A DNA stretch of 64,000 nt, from contig NZ_CP085990.1 in NCBI RefSeq assembly GCF_020736705.1, forward strand, positions 1,426,001 through 1,490,000. The letters are read 5' to 3'. Below the pieces are notes generated by a model, which made no database searches, was not told the DNA's origin, and was given only the letters and a program-made list of their open reading frames with translations. Numbering within the stretch: position 1 is the stretch's first letter; every line of letters begins with the position of its first letter. This document shows positions 1 to 10,499 of this stretch, one piece after another. The position numbers and the translations under genes were made by a program. The stretch comes from Psychrobacter sanguinis (GTDB taxonomy: Bacteria > Pseudomonadota > Gammaproteobacteria > Pseudomonadales > Moraxellaceae).

Positions 1-310
1 TGTTAGGATGCTGATAAATAGCGTCTAGCCCCATTTGCCGTAGTAAGCGCCTAACTCGATCTTCTCCCACTTGATAGCCTAGTTGCCTCAAATACGCTGT
101 CATGCGTTTAACCCCATAAAATGGGGTCTTGGTGTACTGCTGGTCAAGCAGGTTCATCAGGGTAATATCAAGCTCGCTGATGGGCTTTGGCTGATAGTAC
201 AGACTTGAGCGGTTGATACTGAGTAATTCACATTGCTTACGAACACTAAAATCCTTGTTATCAGGTTCTAGCAGTTGTTTACGAGTGCTCAGGGTAGCTG
301 TAAGGACTTT
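1..310 (-). CDS. IS3-family transposase OrfB, N-terminal part (continues beyond the window)
   Basis: In the -1 frame relative to orfA, an uninterrupted frame runs from the A8 run (308-315 on the plus strand) to the window edge. It encodes KVLTATLSTRKQLLEPDNKD, and further on SINRSSLYYQP and then YGVKRMTAYLRQLGY and RRLLRQMGL. This is the HTH_21-like N-terminal region that precedes the DDE integrase core in IS3 OrfB proteins. There is no convincing independent start codon at the junction, so expression is expected as the OrfAB frameshift product. The catalytic core lies outside the window. Confidence 0.8.
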
Positions 311-579
311 TTTTTAAGCCAGTCTCTTTCACTGATGACTTGCCCTAGCTGCCTATGTAGTTCATCGATAATAGCTTGCTGGGCTTGTTCGTTGGCTTGC
401 TGTTTGGTATTGAATGCAGTAGGGATAACTGCCAAAGCCTGCTTTTTCCAGTTGCTGATTTGGGTTGCATGAACCCCATATTCTGCGGTTAACTCGTTGA
501 GGGTTTTGTGTTCTTTGATGGCTTCAACGGCGACTTTGCTTTTAAATTCAGCATTGTGACGCTTACGTACTTTTGTCAT
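289..579 (-). CDS. IS3-family transposase OrfA (helix-turn-helix protein)
   Basis: A 96-residue protein with the basic N-terminus and helix-turn-helix of the HTH_Tnp_1 family: RKRHNAEFKSKVAVEAI, then a recognition helix around ATQISNWKKQAL. It binds the element's ends and forms the N-terminal part of the OrfAB fusion transposase. A Gln-rich helical stretch follows (residues 59-80), probably the leucine-zipper-like dimerisation region known in this family. The zero-frame product ends shortly after DWLKKK. The three lysines are encoded by an A8 run where ribosomes are expected to slip to the -1 frame into orfB. The length is normal for the family. Confidence 0.9.
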   Translation of the reverse strand: MTKVRKRHNAEFKSKVAVEAIKEHKTLNELTAEYGVHATQISNWKKQALAVIPTAFNTKQQANEQAQQAIIDELHRQLGQVISERDWLKKKSLQLP

Positions 580-708
580 TAGATAGACCTCTTTTTCTAA
601 AGGTTATTCTATCTTATTTGCTACAATTTTTTGGTCTAGTTTTCCGGGAGTATTATAATTTATTCTATTTATTAGGTAATACAAATTATAGGTTCTGAAT
701 ATAACCTT

Positions 709-864
709 TTAATACATACTTATTGTTAGTTGAGTATGTTTGATAGGTTCGCTTACAGTTTCAGAAAACTTGCTGATGTCATCACAATAGCCTTCTTCAA
801 AGTTTAGTTTATAAATGTTTGGCATTTTTATAAATTCTAGCCAATCATTTTCTTCATCCACGTC
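709..864 (-). pseudogene. Orphan coding remnant or tiny gene (~51 residues)
   Basis: On the minus strand an open frame of about 51 sense codons runs between stops and ends in TAA at 709-711. Its translation looks like real protein: DEENDWLEFIKMPNIYKLNF, then FEEGYCDDISKFSETVSEPI and an end in TISMY. The first possible start is a GTG at 859-861 without a good ribosome site, directly after an in-frame TGA, so this is most likely the 3' end of a decayed gene. It lies just outside the IS3 terminus. I do not recognise the family. Confidence 0.35.
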
Positions 865-1158
865 TCAACAACTTCTTTTCCCTAAGATATAAATCAAATT
901 AGCTAATGGCTGATGAGGTTATCGGATTAGAGTAGGCAAATAAATCTATAGATTTTAGGGTTATAGCTATAATGCTAACTGGGTTATCAAAAAAATAAAC
1001 GTCGACAGTAGGGCTTAGTTGGTTGAGCCCAAATTTTGTGAAATAGAGGGGCCAAACTATGCAGATAGGGTTCTTTATAAGGCAGATATAAGCGATTAGC
1101 TATTTAAAAATAGACTACTGTCCCAATACAGGTAGCATCTCACATAGTTCAAGGCAGG
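865..1158. other. Non-coding stretch upstream of the EamA gene
   Basis: An AT-rich spacer between the gene remnant and the hairpin at 1159. I find no open frame with a plausible start and no recognised RNA family. Its only clear landmark is the strong hairpin terminator at its end, which implies that some transcript passes through this stretch. Confidence 0.5.
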
Positions 1159-1198
1159 AACAGCACCTTCATGTTCGCATAAGGTGCTGTTTTTTATT
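1159..1198 (+). terminator. Orphan rho-independent terminator or attenuator ahead of the EamA gene
   Basis: A perfect 11-bp stem (AACAGCACCTT at 1159-1169, AAGGTGCTGTT at 1181-1191) with an 11-nt loop is followed by TTTTATTTT. No gene lies upstream on the plus strand for more than 1 kb. The hairpin ends only about 15 nt before the next start codon. It therefore either ends a small RNA or works as a leader attenuator of the transporter gene. Confidence 0.75.
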
Positions 1199-1213
1199 TT
1201 ATAGAAGGACGGT

Positions 1214-2128
1214 ATGACGACTCATCAGCCTGTACAAGGCGCATTTTGGATGGTGGCAGCAGGATTTATGTTTGCCATTATCAACACTACCTTACAATAT
1301 TTAGGTATGAATTACGGGGTAAGCTCAAGTGCGGCGGTGCTGCTTCAGTACGGCATCGCGCTGTTGTTGTTTTTACCATTAATGCGTACCGGTTCGATTC
1401 GGTCGGCGATGACTTCCGATTTTCGCTTGTTGCATGTGATACGAGTGGGGGTATCGGTTATTGGTATCCAGCTTTGGACGTGGGCGCTGGCGTATCCGGT
1501 CCCTATTTGGCAAGGTATTGCGCTGCTGATGGTATCTCCATTATTCGCCACTCTAGGCTCAGGGCTTATTCTACGTGAGTCAGTAAGTCCAGTACGATGG
1601 ATAGCGACCTTAACTGGATTTGTTGGGGCGATGTTGGTGCTACAGCCTTGGTCAGATACGTTTATGTGGGCAAGCTTAATCCCTGTGGCCGCTGCGTTTT
1701 TTTGGGCCATTGCGTCGTTAATGACCAAGTTTACGGTTAGCCGCGATACCCCAACCACGATTGTTTTTTATCTATTGGTGTTAATGCTGCCGTTTAACAT
1801 GATATTTGGCCTGCCTAAATTTTCTTTACCCAGTGATTGGCATGTCTGGGGATTGCTGGCTCTCATTGGGGCATTAACCGCGTTTGCACAGTGGGCTATT
1901 GCTAAAGCCTATTCGGTGGCAGATGCCTCATTTGTGCAGCCATTTGATCACATTAAGCTGCCGCTAAATGTATTGGCTGGCTTTATCGTATTTGGCTGGG
2001 TTCCGCCTGGCATGCTATGGGTAGGCTCAGCACTGATTATCGCTTCAGTGATATTTGTCACTCACTATGAACGCCGCCAAAACCCAGTTAAGGTGCTTTG
2101 GGAAGAGGCGCACAGCAATACCGAATAA
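1214..2128 (+). CDS. EamA/DMT-superfamily transporter
   Basis: A 304-residue integral membrane protein of the drug/metabolite transporter type, expected to export or import a small metabolite across the inner membrane. Its roughly ten hydrophobic segments are arranged as two EamA repeats. The first covers about residues 8-145 (GAFWMVAAGFMFAIINTTLQ to TGFVGAMLVLQPW). The second covers about 150-285 (ASLIPVAAAFFWAIASLM to WVGSALIIASVIFV). The length is typical of the family. AGAAGGA sits 6 nt before the ATG, supporting this start. The substrate cannot be read from sequence. The gene is convergent with the DJ-1/PfpI gene downstream and is preceded by a terminator-like hairpin that may control it. 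Confidence 0.88.
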   Translation: MTTHQPVQGAFWMVAAGFMFAIINTTLQYLGMNYGVSSSAAVLLQYGIALLLFLPLMRTGSIRSAMTSDFRLLHVIRVGVSVIGIQLWTWALAYPVPIWQGIALLMVSPLFATLGSGLILRESVSPVRWIATLTGFVGAMLVLQPWSDTFMWASLIPVAAAFFWAIASLMTKFTVSRDTPTTIVFYLLVLMLPFNMIFGLPKFSLPSDWHVWGLLALIGALTAFAQWAIAKAYSVADASFVQPFDHIKLPLNVLAGFIVFGWVPPGMLWVGSALIIASVIFVTHYERRQNPVKVLWEEAHSNTE

Positions 2129-2152
2129 AAGGTAAAAGATTAAACTAACTGT

Positions 2153-2734
2153 CTAATCACAACCCCTATCTGATGCCCAACGATACTCAGCCTGCTTAGC
2201 TACCTGAACAGCCGCGTCATTGCCCTGTCTATCAGAAATAAAGCCTAGTGCCATATCCATACCCGCACTAACGCCTGCTGAGGTGTAATATTTACCATCA
2301 ACCACCCAGCGTGCTTTTTTAATCCAATTAACCTTGTCAGATTGTGAAGTGGCCCACTCCCAAGCGATCTTATTTGAGGTCGCTTGCCTGTTGTCTAATA
2401 AACCTGCTTTTGCCAATAGAGCACTACCGGTGCAAACCGATAGAACCCACTTAGCGTCATTGGCGAGGTTAGTTAAAGTGTCTAAAAACTGACTGTCCTC
2501 GATTAATTGACGAGTACCGAACCCACCAACTATTAGTAAAATATCAGTAGGATTAGGCAAGTCTGCTACAGCTATCGTCGCTAATGGCACACCATGAACA
2601 CTATTAATGAGTCCACCGTTCATGGAGCAAAACTGAAACGAGTAGTTGGCCTTCAGGCTACCAAGCATTTCGACAGGCCCAAAAAGATCTAACGTCTCGA
2701 ACTCATCAAATACTAGAGCTGTGATATGTTGCAT
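2153..2734 (-). CDS. DJ-1/PfpI family protein (isonitrile hydratase-like)
   Basis: A 193-residue cytoplasmic protein with the flavodoxin-like DJ-1/PfpI fold. The nucleophile elbow SVCTGS carries the conserved cysteine at residue 101. The N-terminal strand ALVFDEFETLDLFGPVEML and the ILLIVGGFGTR segment match the subgroup that includes isonitrile hydratase and the amidase-like half of GlxA-type regulators. There is no AraC DNA-binding domain after residue 190, so it is a stand-alone enzyme or chaperone-like protein, not a regulator. It is convergent with the transporter, only 24 nt from its stop. The exact reaction is not inferable; members include proteases, glyoxalases and hydratases. Confidence 0.85.
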   Translation of the reverse strand: MQHITALVFDEFETLDLFGPVEMLGSLKANYSFQFCSMNGGLINSVHGVPLATIAVADLPNPTDILLIVGGFGTRQLIEDSQFLDTLTNLANDAKWVLSVCTGSALLAKAGLLDNRQATSNKIAWEWATSQSDKVNWIKKARWVVDGKYYTSAGVSAGMDMALGFISDRQGNDAAVQVAKQAEYRWASDRGCD

Positions 2735-2849
2735 GCAACCATTCCTTGTTAATGAATATATAGCTTACAGGCAACTTGCAGCGAATAAGCGGCTTTATTG
2801 ACAGGTTTAATTTAATTATTAACTATTGAAAGACTAAAGCTTAACACTT

Positions 2850-3950
2850 TTATACAACCTCAAAACTAGCATGACTGAGCTTTTGACCATTAATTATCAA
2901 GTTAATGTAGTGCATACCTACTCGTTCTTTGCGTATGGTTGTGTCTTTGATAGGCCATTTCTTTGCAATGGATAGAGTTGAGCCAGCGGTTATCTCTCGT
3001 CGACACCACTTAAGCACACGTCGTCGACTTTTACCATTGAGACCAGGGGATAATAGCTCTAAATCTATCAGAAGCGCTTGATCAGACTTAGCCTGACTCT
3101 CTACAATTAAACTCACTTCAAACTTTTGGCCTAAATTGATTTGATTGGGCTGAATATCAAATTGTTTAACCTTAATTTGTGGCGTAGGTGAGTAGCCTTG
3201 CAACTGTAAGGCACCAACATGAGACTGCTTAATTAAGCTTCTACAGCTATGGCGGATGATCCAGTCAAGATGCTCCGAGTCCCCTTGTTTTGATTGCCAA
3301 GCTTTGAGACAGTCAATGACCTTATCAGGATGATCTTTACTAATATCATTGAGATTATTGGCGACCGAACGCCTCACATACTCACTTTCATCGTCGTAAA
3401 GTTTATCGAGTAGTTGGATAATATTTGACGGATCATCGATTAGCCAGTCAACTTTCTTACCCCAAGGCAGTCTTGGTCTAATGCCCTCACTTACTAAGCG
3501 ACGGACATCAACTGATGGATCGTTGGTCCATTTATCTAATACGCTAAGCGTAAGCTGACGGTGATGTTGTAAGTAAGAACGAATAGCAAATTCGCCTGTG
3601 AAATGTTGCGTAATCTTATGAATGGCTTGCAGAGATAATTCAGGATGATCCAAACCATACAGCTCTACAATATACGCTATAACCCACACAGGAAATCCTG
3701 TAAGCCTCTTGAAATCTTCGCTCTCATCTAACATAGCCAAAATTAGCTTTAGAGCTTCAGGATAGGGCTTATCAATAGAGAAGTAGAGCGCTGATGCGAT
3801 TGCTTTCACTCGATCTTTCATTTCAAGTGATAACAGGTCTGCCGGCACCGCATCTTTAAACTTTTTAACCTGAAATGAGACATCTATGGCCAAAGCTCTA
3901 TCGCTTATCTGCTCTACTAACGCCCAGTCGAAGTACTCTTTTAAGTTCAT
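2850..3950 (-). CDS. alkC: AlkC-type DNA alkylation repair protein (HEAT-repeat glycosylase)
   Basis: A 366-residue protein. Residues 1 to about 250 are helical and HEAT-like, with repeated units such as SVDVRRLVSEGIRPRLPWGKK and SEYVRRSVANNLNDISKDHP, as in the AlkC/AlkD glycosylases that remove alkylated bases without flipping them out. Residues from about 258 to the end (IKVKQFDIQPNQINLGQKF onward) form a beta-rich segment matching the Ig-like C-terminal domain known for AlkC and absent from AlkD. AlkC acts on N3-methyladenine and N3-methylcytosine lesions. The gene stands between a DJ-1 protein and rluE on the same strand, probably transcribed separately. The N-terminus MNLKEYFDWALVEQI supports the chosen start. 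Substrate range is from family knowledge only. Confidence 0.82.
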   Translation of the reverse strand: MNLKEYFDWALVEQISDRALAIDVSFQVKKFKDAVPADLLSLEMKDRVKAIASALYFSIDKPYPEALKLILAMLDESEDFKRLTGFPVWVIAYIVELYGLDHPELSLQAIHKITQHFTGEFAIRSYLQHHRQLTLSVLDKWTNDPSVDVRRLVSEGIRPRLPWGKKVDWLIDDPSNIIQLLDKLYDDESEYVRRSVANNLNDISKDHPDKVIDCLKAWQSKQGDSEHLDWIIRHSCRSLIKQSHVGALQLQGYSPTPQIKVKQFDIQPNQINLGQKFEVSLIVESQAKSDQALLIDLELLSPGLNGKSRRRVLKWCRREITAGSTLSIAKKWPIKDTTIRKERVGMHYINLIINGQKLSHASFEVV

Positions 3951-3992
3951 TTTGGTTGTCTTTGTCCTATTAAAGGAAGAGTTATAGAGAGT

Positions 3993-4598
3993 TTATTGAA
4001 CCCCTAACTGCTGTAAACGCTTAGCATTTAAATGTACTCGGACAAACTCACCAACGCCCAAATCGCCTAGCTCAAAGCCGGCCACTGACCAACGAATTAG
4101 ACGCAGGCAAGGTAGACCGACATGGGCAGTCATCCGCCGTACTTGTCGGTTTTTACCCTCATAAATGGTCATCATTAACCATGAGTCAGGGACGTTTTTA
4201 CGCTCACGTATCGGTGGGTCGCGCTGCCAAAGCGGCATGGGTAACTCTTCTTCAGTCAAGTGTTTCACTTCTGCGGGTAGGGTCTTACCATCTTTGAGCA
4301 CCACACCTTGGCATAGCTGCTCTAATTGCTCTGCCGTTGGCTCACCTTCCACTTGTACCAAATAAGTCTTACCTTGCTTACGGCCTGCATTGGCTTTGGG
4401 TGGATGAGTGATGGCTTTGTTAACCCTACCATCTGATGTCAAAAGCAATAAGCCTTCACTGGTGGCATCGAGACGACCTGCCACACGCAAAGATTTATCA
4501 GTAAAGAACTGCGATAAAGGGGCAAATTTATTATTGGCATCATCACTAAACTGGCTTTGTACACCGTAAGGTTTATTAAATAAGATAACAGAGGGCAT
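3993..4598 (-). CDS. rluE: 23S rRNA pseudouridine synthase RluE
   Basis: A 201-residue RsuA-family pseudouridine synthase without an N-terminal S4 domain, the architecture of RluE, which converts U2457 of 23S rRNA (E. coli numbering). The protein opens with the synthase core (ILFNKPYGVQSQF). The catalytic motif GRLDATSEGLLLLTSDG places the catalytic aspartate at residue 44. The C-terminal signature is YEGKNRQVRRMTAHVGLPCLRLIR. Length fits the family. It is 42 nt upstream of alkC on the same strand, so the two may be co-transcribed. Confidence 0.93.
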   Translation of the reverse strand: MPSVILFNKPYGVQSQFSDDANNKFAPLSQFFTDKSLRVAGRLDATSEGLLLLTSDGRVNKAITHPPKANAGRKQGKTYLVQVEGEPTAEQLEQLCQGVVLKDGKTLPAEVKHLTEEELPMPLWQRDPPIRERKNVPDSWLMMTIYEGKNRQVRRMTAHVGLPCLRLIRWSVAGFELGDLGVGEFVRVHLNAKRLQQLGVQ

Positions 4599-4728
4599 AA
4601 AAGGTCTACTATTAACAAAGTGGTGGTTATAAAAAAGGATAGCTATCAGCAGTGACAGTTATAAAAATAGTACTTATAAAAACAAATAGTTTAAAGAGCA
4701 ACTTTATTTTAGCATGCTTATAGACTGT

Positions 4729-4769
4729 GAAATAAAAAGCACCCCACAGCGTGTTGCTCTGGGATGCTT
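4729..4769 (-). terminator. Rho-independent terminator of the first icd gene
   Basis: Read on the minus strand, AAGCATCCCAGAGC pairs with GCTGTGGGGTGCTT around a short AACAC loop and is followed by TTTATTT. It lies about 60 nt after the stop codon of the isocitrate dehydrogenase gene at 4831. Confidence 0.8.
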
Positions 4770-4830
4770 GCACAAAGGGCCAACCTAATTGGCTGTATCT
4801 TATAAAGATAGCCTGACCCTGACAGAGGGC

Positions 4831-7433
<2,603 letters not shown>

Positions 7434-7472
7434 TCAAAAAAATACCCCAAGAGCCATCTCTCAGGGTATTTT
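7434..7472 (-). terminator. Rho-independent terminator of the second icd gene
   Basis: On the minus strand AATACCCTGAGAG pairs with CTCTTGGGGTATT around a 4-nt loop, followed by TTTTTTT. It lies about 120 nt beyond the stop of the gene at 7591, so the two icd genes have separate ends. Confidence 0.8.
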
Positions 7473-7590
7473 CGATTCTTAGGATATTTTAAATTTCTAT
7501 AAAAACATTAATATGAAAAGCATCTAGCCAACTAAGTTAGGCTTACCTGAAACCTAACTTAGCCATACTTAACGATGTCAAACTGACTGA

Positions 7591-9810
7591 TTAAATAGCG
7601 TCGATGACTTGGTTAAATGTTTGACTTGGGCGCATAACGCTCTTAGCCAAACTATCGTCAGCGAAGTAGTAGCCTTTGATATCTACTGGCTTGCCTTGAA
7701 CCTCGTTCATTTCTTTAACAATGGCTTCTTCATTTTTGGCTAGATTTTCAGCCACTGGTGCAAATTGTGCTTTTAACTCAGCATCTTCGTCTTGAGCGGC
7801 TAACTCTTGTGCCCAGTACATGGCCAGATAGAAATGGCTACCACGGTTGTCTAATTCACCAGTAGAGCGTGATGGTGACTTATCGTTATCAAGCAGTTTC
7901 TCAGTCGCTTTATCTAGTGTTTCTGCCAATACTTTTGCTTTGGCATTGTCTTGAGTAGAGGCTAAGTGCTCTAAAGACGCAGTTAGCGCTAAGAATTCAC
8001 CCAGTGAATCCCAACGTAGATGGTTTTCTTCAAGAAGCTGTTGAACATGCTTAGGCGCTGAACCACCCGCACCAGTTTCAAATAGACCGCCGCCCTTCAT
8101 TAAAGGCACTACTGATAACATCTTGGCACTGGTACCAAGCTCTAAAATTGGGAATAAGTCAGTTAGGTAGTCGCGTAGGATGTTACCTGTCGCAGAAATA
8201 GTATCAAGACCACGAGCCACACGCTCCAAGGTATAACGCATTGCACGAACTTGTGACATGATTTCGATGCGTAAACCTTCAGTGTCATGATCTTTCAAGT
8301 AAGTTTTAACTTTCTTGATAAGCTCGTTTTCGTGAGGACGGTATGGGTCTAACCAGAATACTACTGGGGTATCTGATTCACGAGCACGGCGAACGGCTAA
8401 TTTCACCCAGTCTTGGATAGGCTCATCTTTCACCTGACACATACGCCAGATATCACCTTTCTCAACCGCTTGCTCCATCAATACTTCACCCGTATCAACG
8501 TCTACAATACGAGCAATACCTGATGCGCTTGATTCAAAGGTCTTGTCATGTGAGCCGTATTCTTCTGCTTTTTGAGCCATTAGGCCTACGTTTGGTACGG
8601 TACCCATCGTGGTTGGGTCAAAGTTACCGTGCCATTTACAGAAATTAATCATCTCTTGGTAAATACGAGCGAAAGTAGACTCTGGCATGACCGCTTTACA
8701 ATCATATAGTTTGCCATCAGCACCCCACATCTTACCGCCGTTACGGATCATAGCAGGCATTGACGCATCTACGATCACATCACTTGGTGAGTGGAAGTTG
8801 GTGATACCTTTTGAAGAATCAACCATTGCTAAGCGAGGACGATGCTCTTGGCAGGCATGTAAATCTTGCTCAATTTCTTCACGTTTTGACGCAGGTAAGG
8901 TTTTGATCTTGTCGTACAGGTCAGCCATACCATTGTTTACGTTAATGCCAAGCTCATCAAATAGCTCACCATGTTTTTCAAACGCTTCTTTATAATAAAT
9001 ACGAACCGCATGACCAAATACGATCGGGTGAGACACCTTCATCATGGTCGCTTTTACGTGCAATGAGAATAGGATACCCGCGTCACGGCAGTCTTCCATT
9101 TCACGCTCATAGAACTCAAGCAACGCTTTTTTGCTCATGAACATAAGGTCGATTACTTCTTTGTCTTTTAAAGGAATCTCTGGCTTTAAAACTTCAGTAG
9201 AGCCATCTTCTAATAGCAATTCCATACGGACAGTACGCGCTTTGTCTAGCGTCATTGACTGCTCGCCACTATAGAAATCGCCACCATGCATGTGAGAGAC
9301 GTGAGTGCTTGACCACTGTTTCCACTCGCCCATTGAGTGAGGGTGTTTACGGGCGTAGTTTTTAACCGCTTTAGGCGCACGGCGATCTGAGTTACCTTCA
9401 CGCAATACAGGGTTAACTGAGCTACCTAATGACTTGCCATAACGCTTACGAAGCTCTTTTTCTTCTTCGGTTTGTGGATCTTCTGGGAAATCAGGAATGG
9501 CATAGCCTTTGCCTTGTAATTCTTTGATAGCGGCTTTTAGTTGCTGCACAGAAGCACTGATGTTAGGCAGTTTAATGATATTGGTATTTGGATCTTGGGT
9601 TAGACGACCTAGCTCCGCTAAATTGTCTGGAACACGTTGTTCTTCAGTTAAGTATTCAGGGAATTCAGCCAAAATACGAGCAGCAACAGAAATGTCACTG
9701 GTCTCAACAGAAATACCTGCTGGTTTAGTGAAAGCTTCAACAATAGGCAAGAATGATAAAGTTGCTAATGCTGGTGCTTCATCGGTTTTTGTATAAATAA
9801 TTTTTGACAT
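7591..9810 (-). CDS. icd: Monomeric NADP-dependent isocitrate dehydrogenase, copy 2
   Basis: A 739-residue paralogue of the downstream icd, with the same reaction and family. It retains the isocitrate loop [18 protein letters not shown], the [14 protein letters not shown] lysine segment, [18 protein letters not shown], and the [15 protein letters not shown] residues that specify NADP. It differs from copy 1 where the helix before TGN reads [20 protein letters not shown], and [13 protein letters not shown] replaces [13 protein letters not shown]. The start ATG has AAAGGAACC upstream. Both copies look intact. Such pairs may differ in thermal stability or expression, as cold-adapted bacteria often carry more than one IDH; that functional split is inference. 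Confidence 0.95.
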   Translation of the reverse strand: MSKIIYTKTDEAPALATLSFLPIVEAFTKPAGISVETSDISVAARILAEFPEYLTEEQRVPDNLAELGRLTQDPNTNIIKLPNISASVQQLKAAIKELQGKGYAIPDFPEDPQTEEEKELRKRYGKSLGSSVNPVLREGNSDRRAPKAVKNYARKHPHSMGEWKQWSSTHVSHMHGGDFYSGEQSMTLDKARTVRMELLLEDGSTEVLKPEIPLKDKEVIDLMFMSKKALLEFYEREMEDCRDAGILFSLHVKATMMKVSHPIVFGHAVRIYYKEAFEKHGELFDELGINVNNGMADLYDKIKTLPASKREEIEQDLHACQEHRPRLAMVDSSKGITNFHSPSDVIVDASMPAMIRNGGKMWGADGKLYDCKAVMPESTFARIYQEMINFCKWHGNFDPTTMGTVPNVGLMAQKAEEYGSHDKTFESSASGIARIVDVDTGEVLMEQAVEKGDIWRMCQVKDEPIQDWVKLAVRRARESDTPVVFWLDPYRPHENELIKKVKTYLKDHDTEGLRIEIMSQVRAMRYTLERVARGLDTISATGNILRDYLTDLFPILELGTSAKMLSVVPLMKGGGLFETGAGGSAPKHVQQLLEENHLRWDSLGEFLALTASLEHLASTQDNAKAKVLAETLDKATEKLLDNDKSPSRSTGELDNRGSHFYLAMYWAQELAAQDEDAELKAQFAPVAENLAKNEEAIVKEMNEVQGKPVDIKGYYFADDSLAKSVMRPSQTFNQVIDAI

Positions 9811-10275
9811 TATAGTAATCGGTTCCTTTAGTCTGAAGTTAATAAAAAAACTTGAGTAAAATCAATCTACAGCTGTAACAACGAACTAGATATAAAATAG
9901 GTCAGGGGCCTTGTTATAAGCTTAGGGCTATTAGGCTATCAGGGCTGTAAGCTTAGGTCTTTTTTATAAGGACCCAAATTAATTATAGTGACCCAAAGTA
10001 AGTAGGGTTTCTCACAAGAATCGGCTTAACCTACTGTGCAAGCTAATGTGAATTGAGCAATCATGGCGATATTATAGGCAATCCACAATAAATTCGATAG
10101 CCACTATAAATTCGGTAGATTGTCAATCTCGTATAATGAACTTAGTATACAATTTTTATGCATACCCTCTGTATACGAATTATATTAAGCTAGTGGACTG
10201 CTATTTTACCAGTCCTACGCGTCGATATCATCCTTTACATTCAATTGTTATTTTCAAAAAAACAAAATAGCTAAC
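9811..10275. other. Divergent intergenic region upstream of icd copy 2
   Basis: AT-rich spacer between the minus-strand icd and the plus-strand gene at 10500. It contains a TATAAT-like hexamer near 10134-10139 (plus strand) and a repeated AAGCTTAGG around 9917 and 9948. No protein-coding frame is evident. A strong hairpin follows at 10276, so a short transcript could originate here. Confidence 0.4.
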
Positions 10276-10311
10276 AAAAGTCATCTAACTCACTGTAGAT
10301 GACTTTTTTTA
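10276..10311. terminator. Orphan hairpin terminator in the icd-FemAB spacer
   Basis: A perfect 12-bp stem (AAAAGTCATCTA at 10276-10287, TAGATGACTTTT at 10296-10307) with an 8-nt loop is followed by Ts on the plus strand and preceded by As, so it can act in both directions. No recognised gene ends here: icd copy 2 starts at 9810 heading away, and the next plus gene starts at 10500. It may end a small RNA. Confidence 0.7.
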
Positions 10312-10382
10312 TGCGTATTTTATTTCTCAAATATGTCTTTTCTGAATATACAGGATGGGTCAGTTATGGGGATGAAAACTAT

Positions 10383-10418
10383 TTTTGCAAATTGTGCCAG
10401 TTTTGCAAATTATGACAG
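10383..10418. repeat. 18-bp tandem repeat, two copies
   Basis: TTTTGCAAATTGTGCCAG is followed directly by TTTTGCAAATTATGACAG (2 mismatches in 18). It lies 82 nt upstream of the gene at 10500. It may be a paired protein-binding site or a slippage product. Confidence 0.7.
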
Positions 10419-10499
10419 CATCATTCTAATAATTTGCTACTCTAGGGTTTTTATGTCGACCCAATATAAAGCCGACCAGATTTAAAGTGATGACTCGCA

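Larger units (their letters stand above)
1..651 (-). mobile_element. IS3-family insertion sequence, orfA end (cut by window edge)
   Basis: This is the 5' part of an IS3-family element on the minus strand. It carries a complete orfA, an A8 slippery run and the first hundred or so codons of orfB, which runs off the left edge. The outer end is near 651. Read inward on the minus strand, it starts TACTCCCGG and continues with CTAGACCAAA, then AAGATAGAAT. The inward end of the element at the right edge of the window (from 63556) shows the same blocks: TACTCCCC, CTAGACCAAA and AAGATAGAAT. This identifies the block as the terminal inverted repeat. No target duplication can be checked because the other end lies outside the window. 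Confidence 0.85.

Noticed and set aside
8687..8995. Open frame antisense to icd copy 2
   Set aside because: It is a shadow of the conserved icd frame on the other strand, with no ribosome site and a composition unlike a protein family. The same applies to the frames at 5186, 5764, 6740 and 9509.
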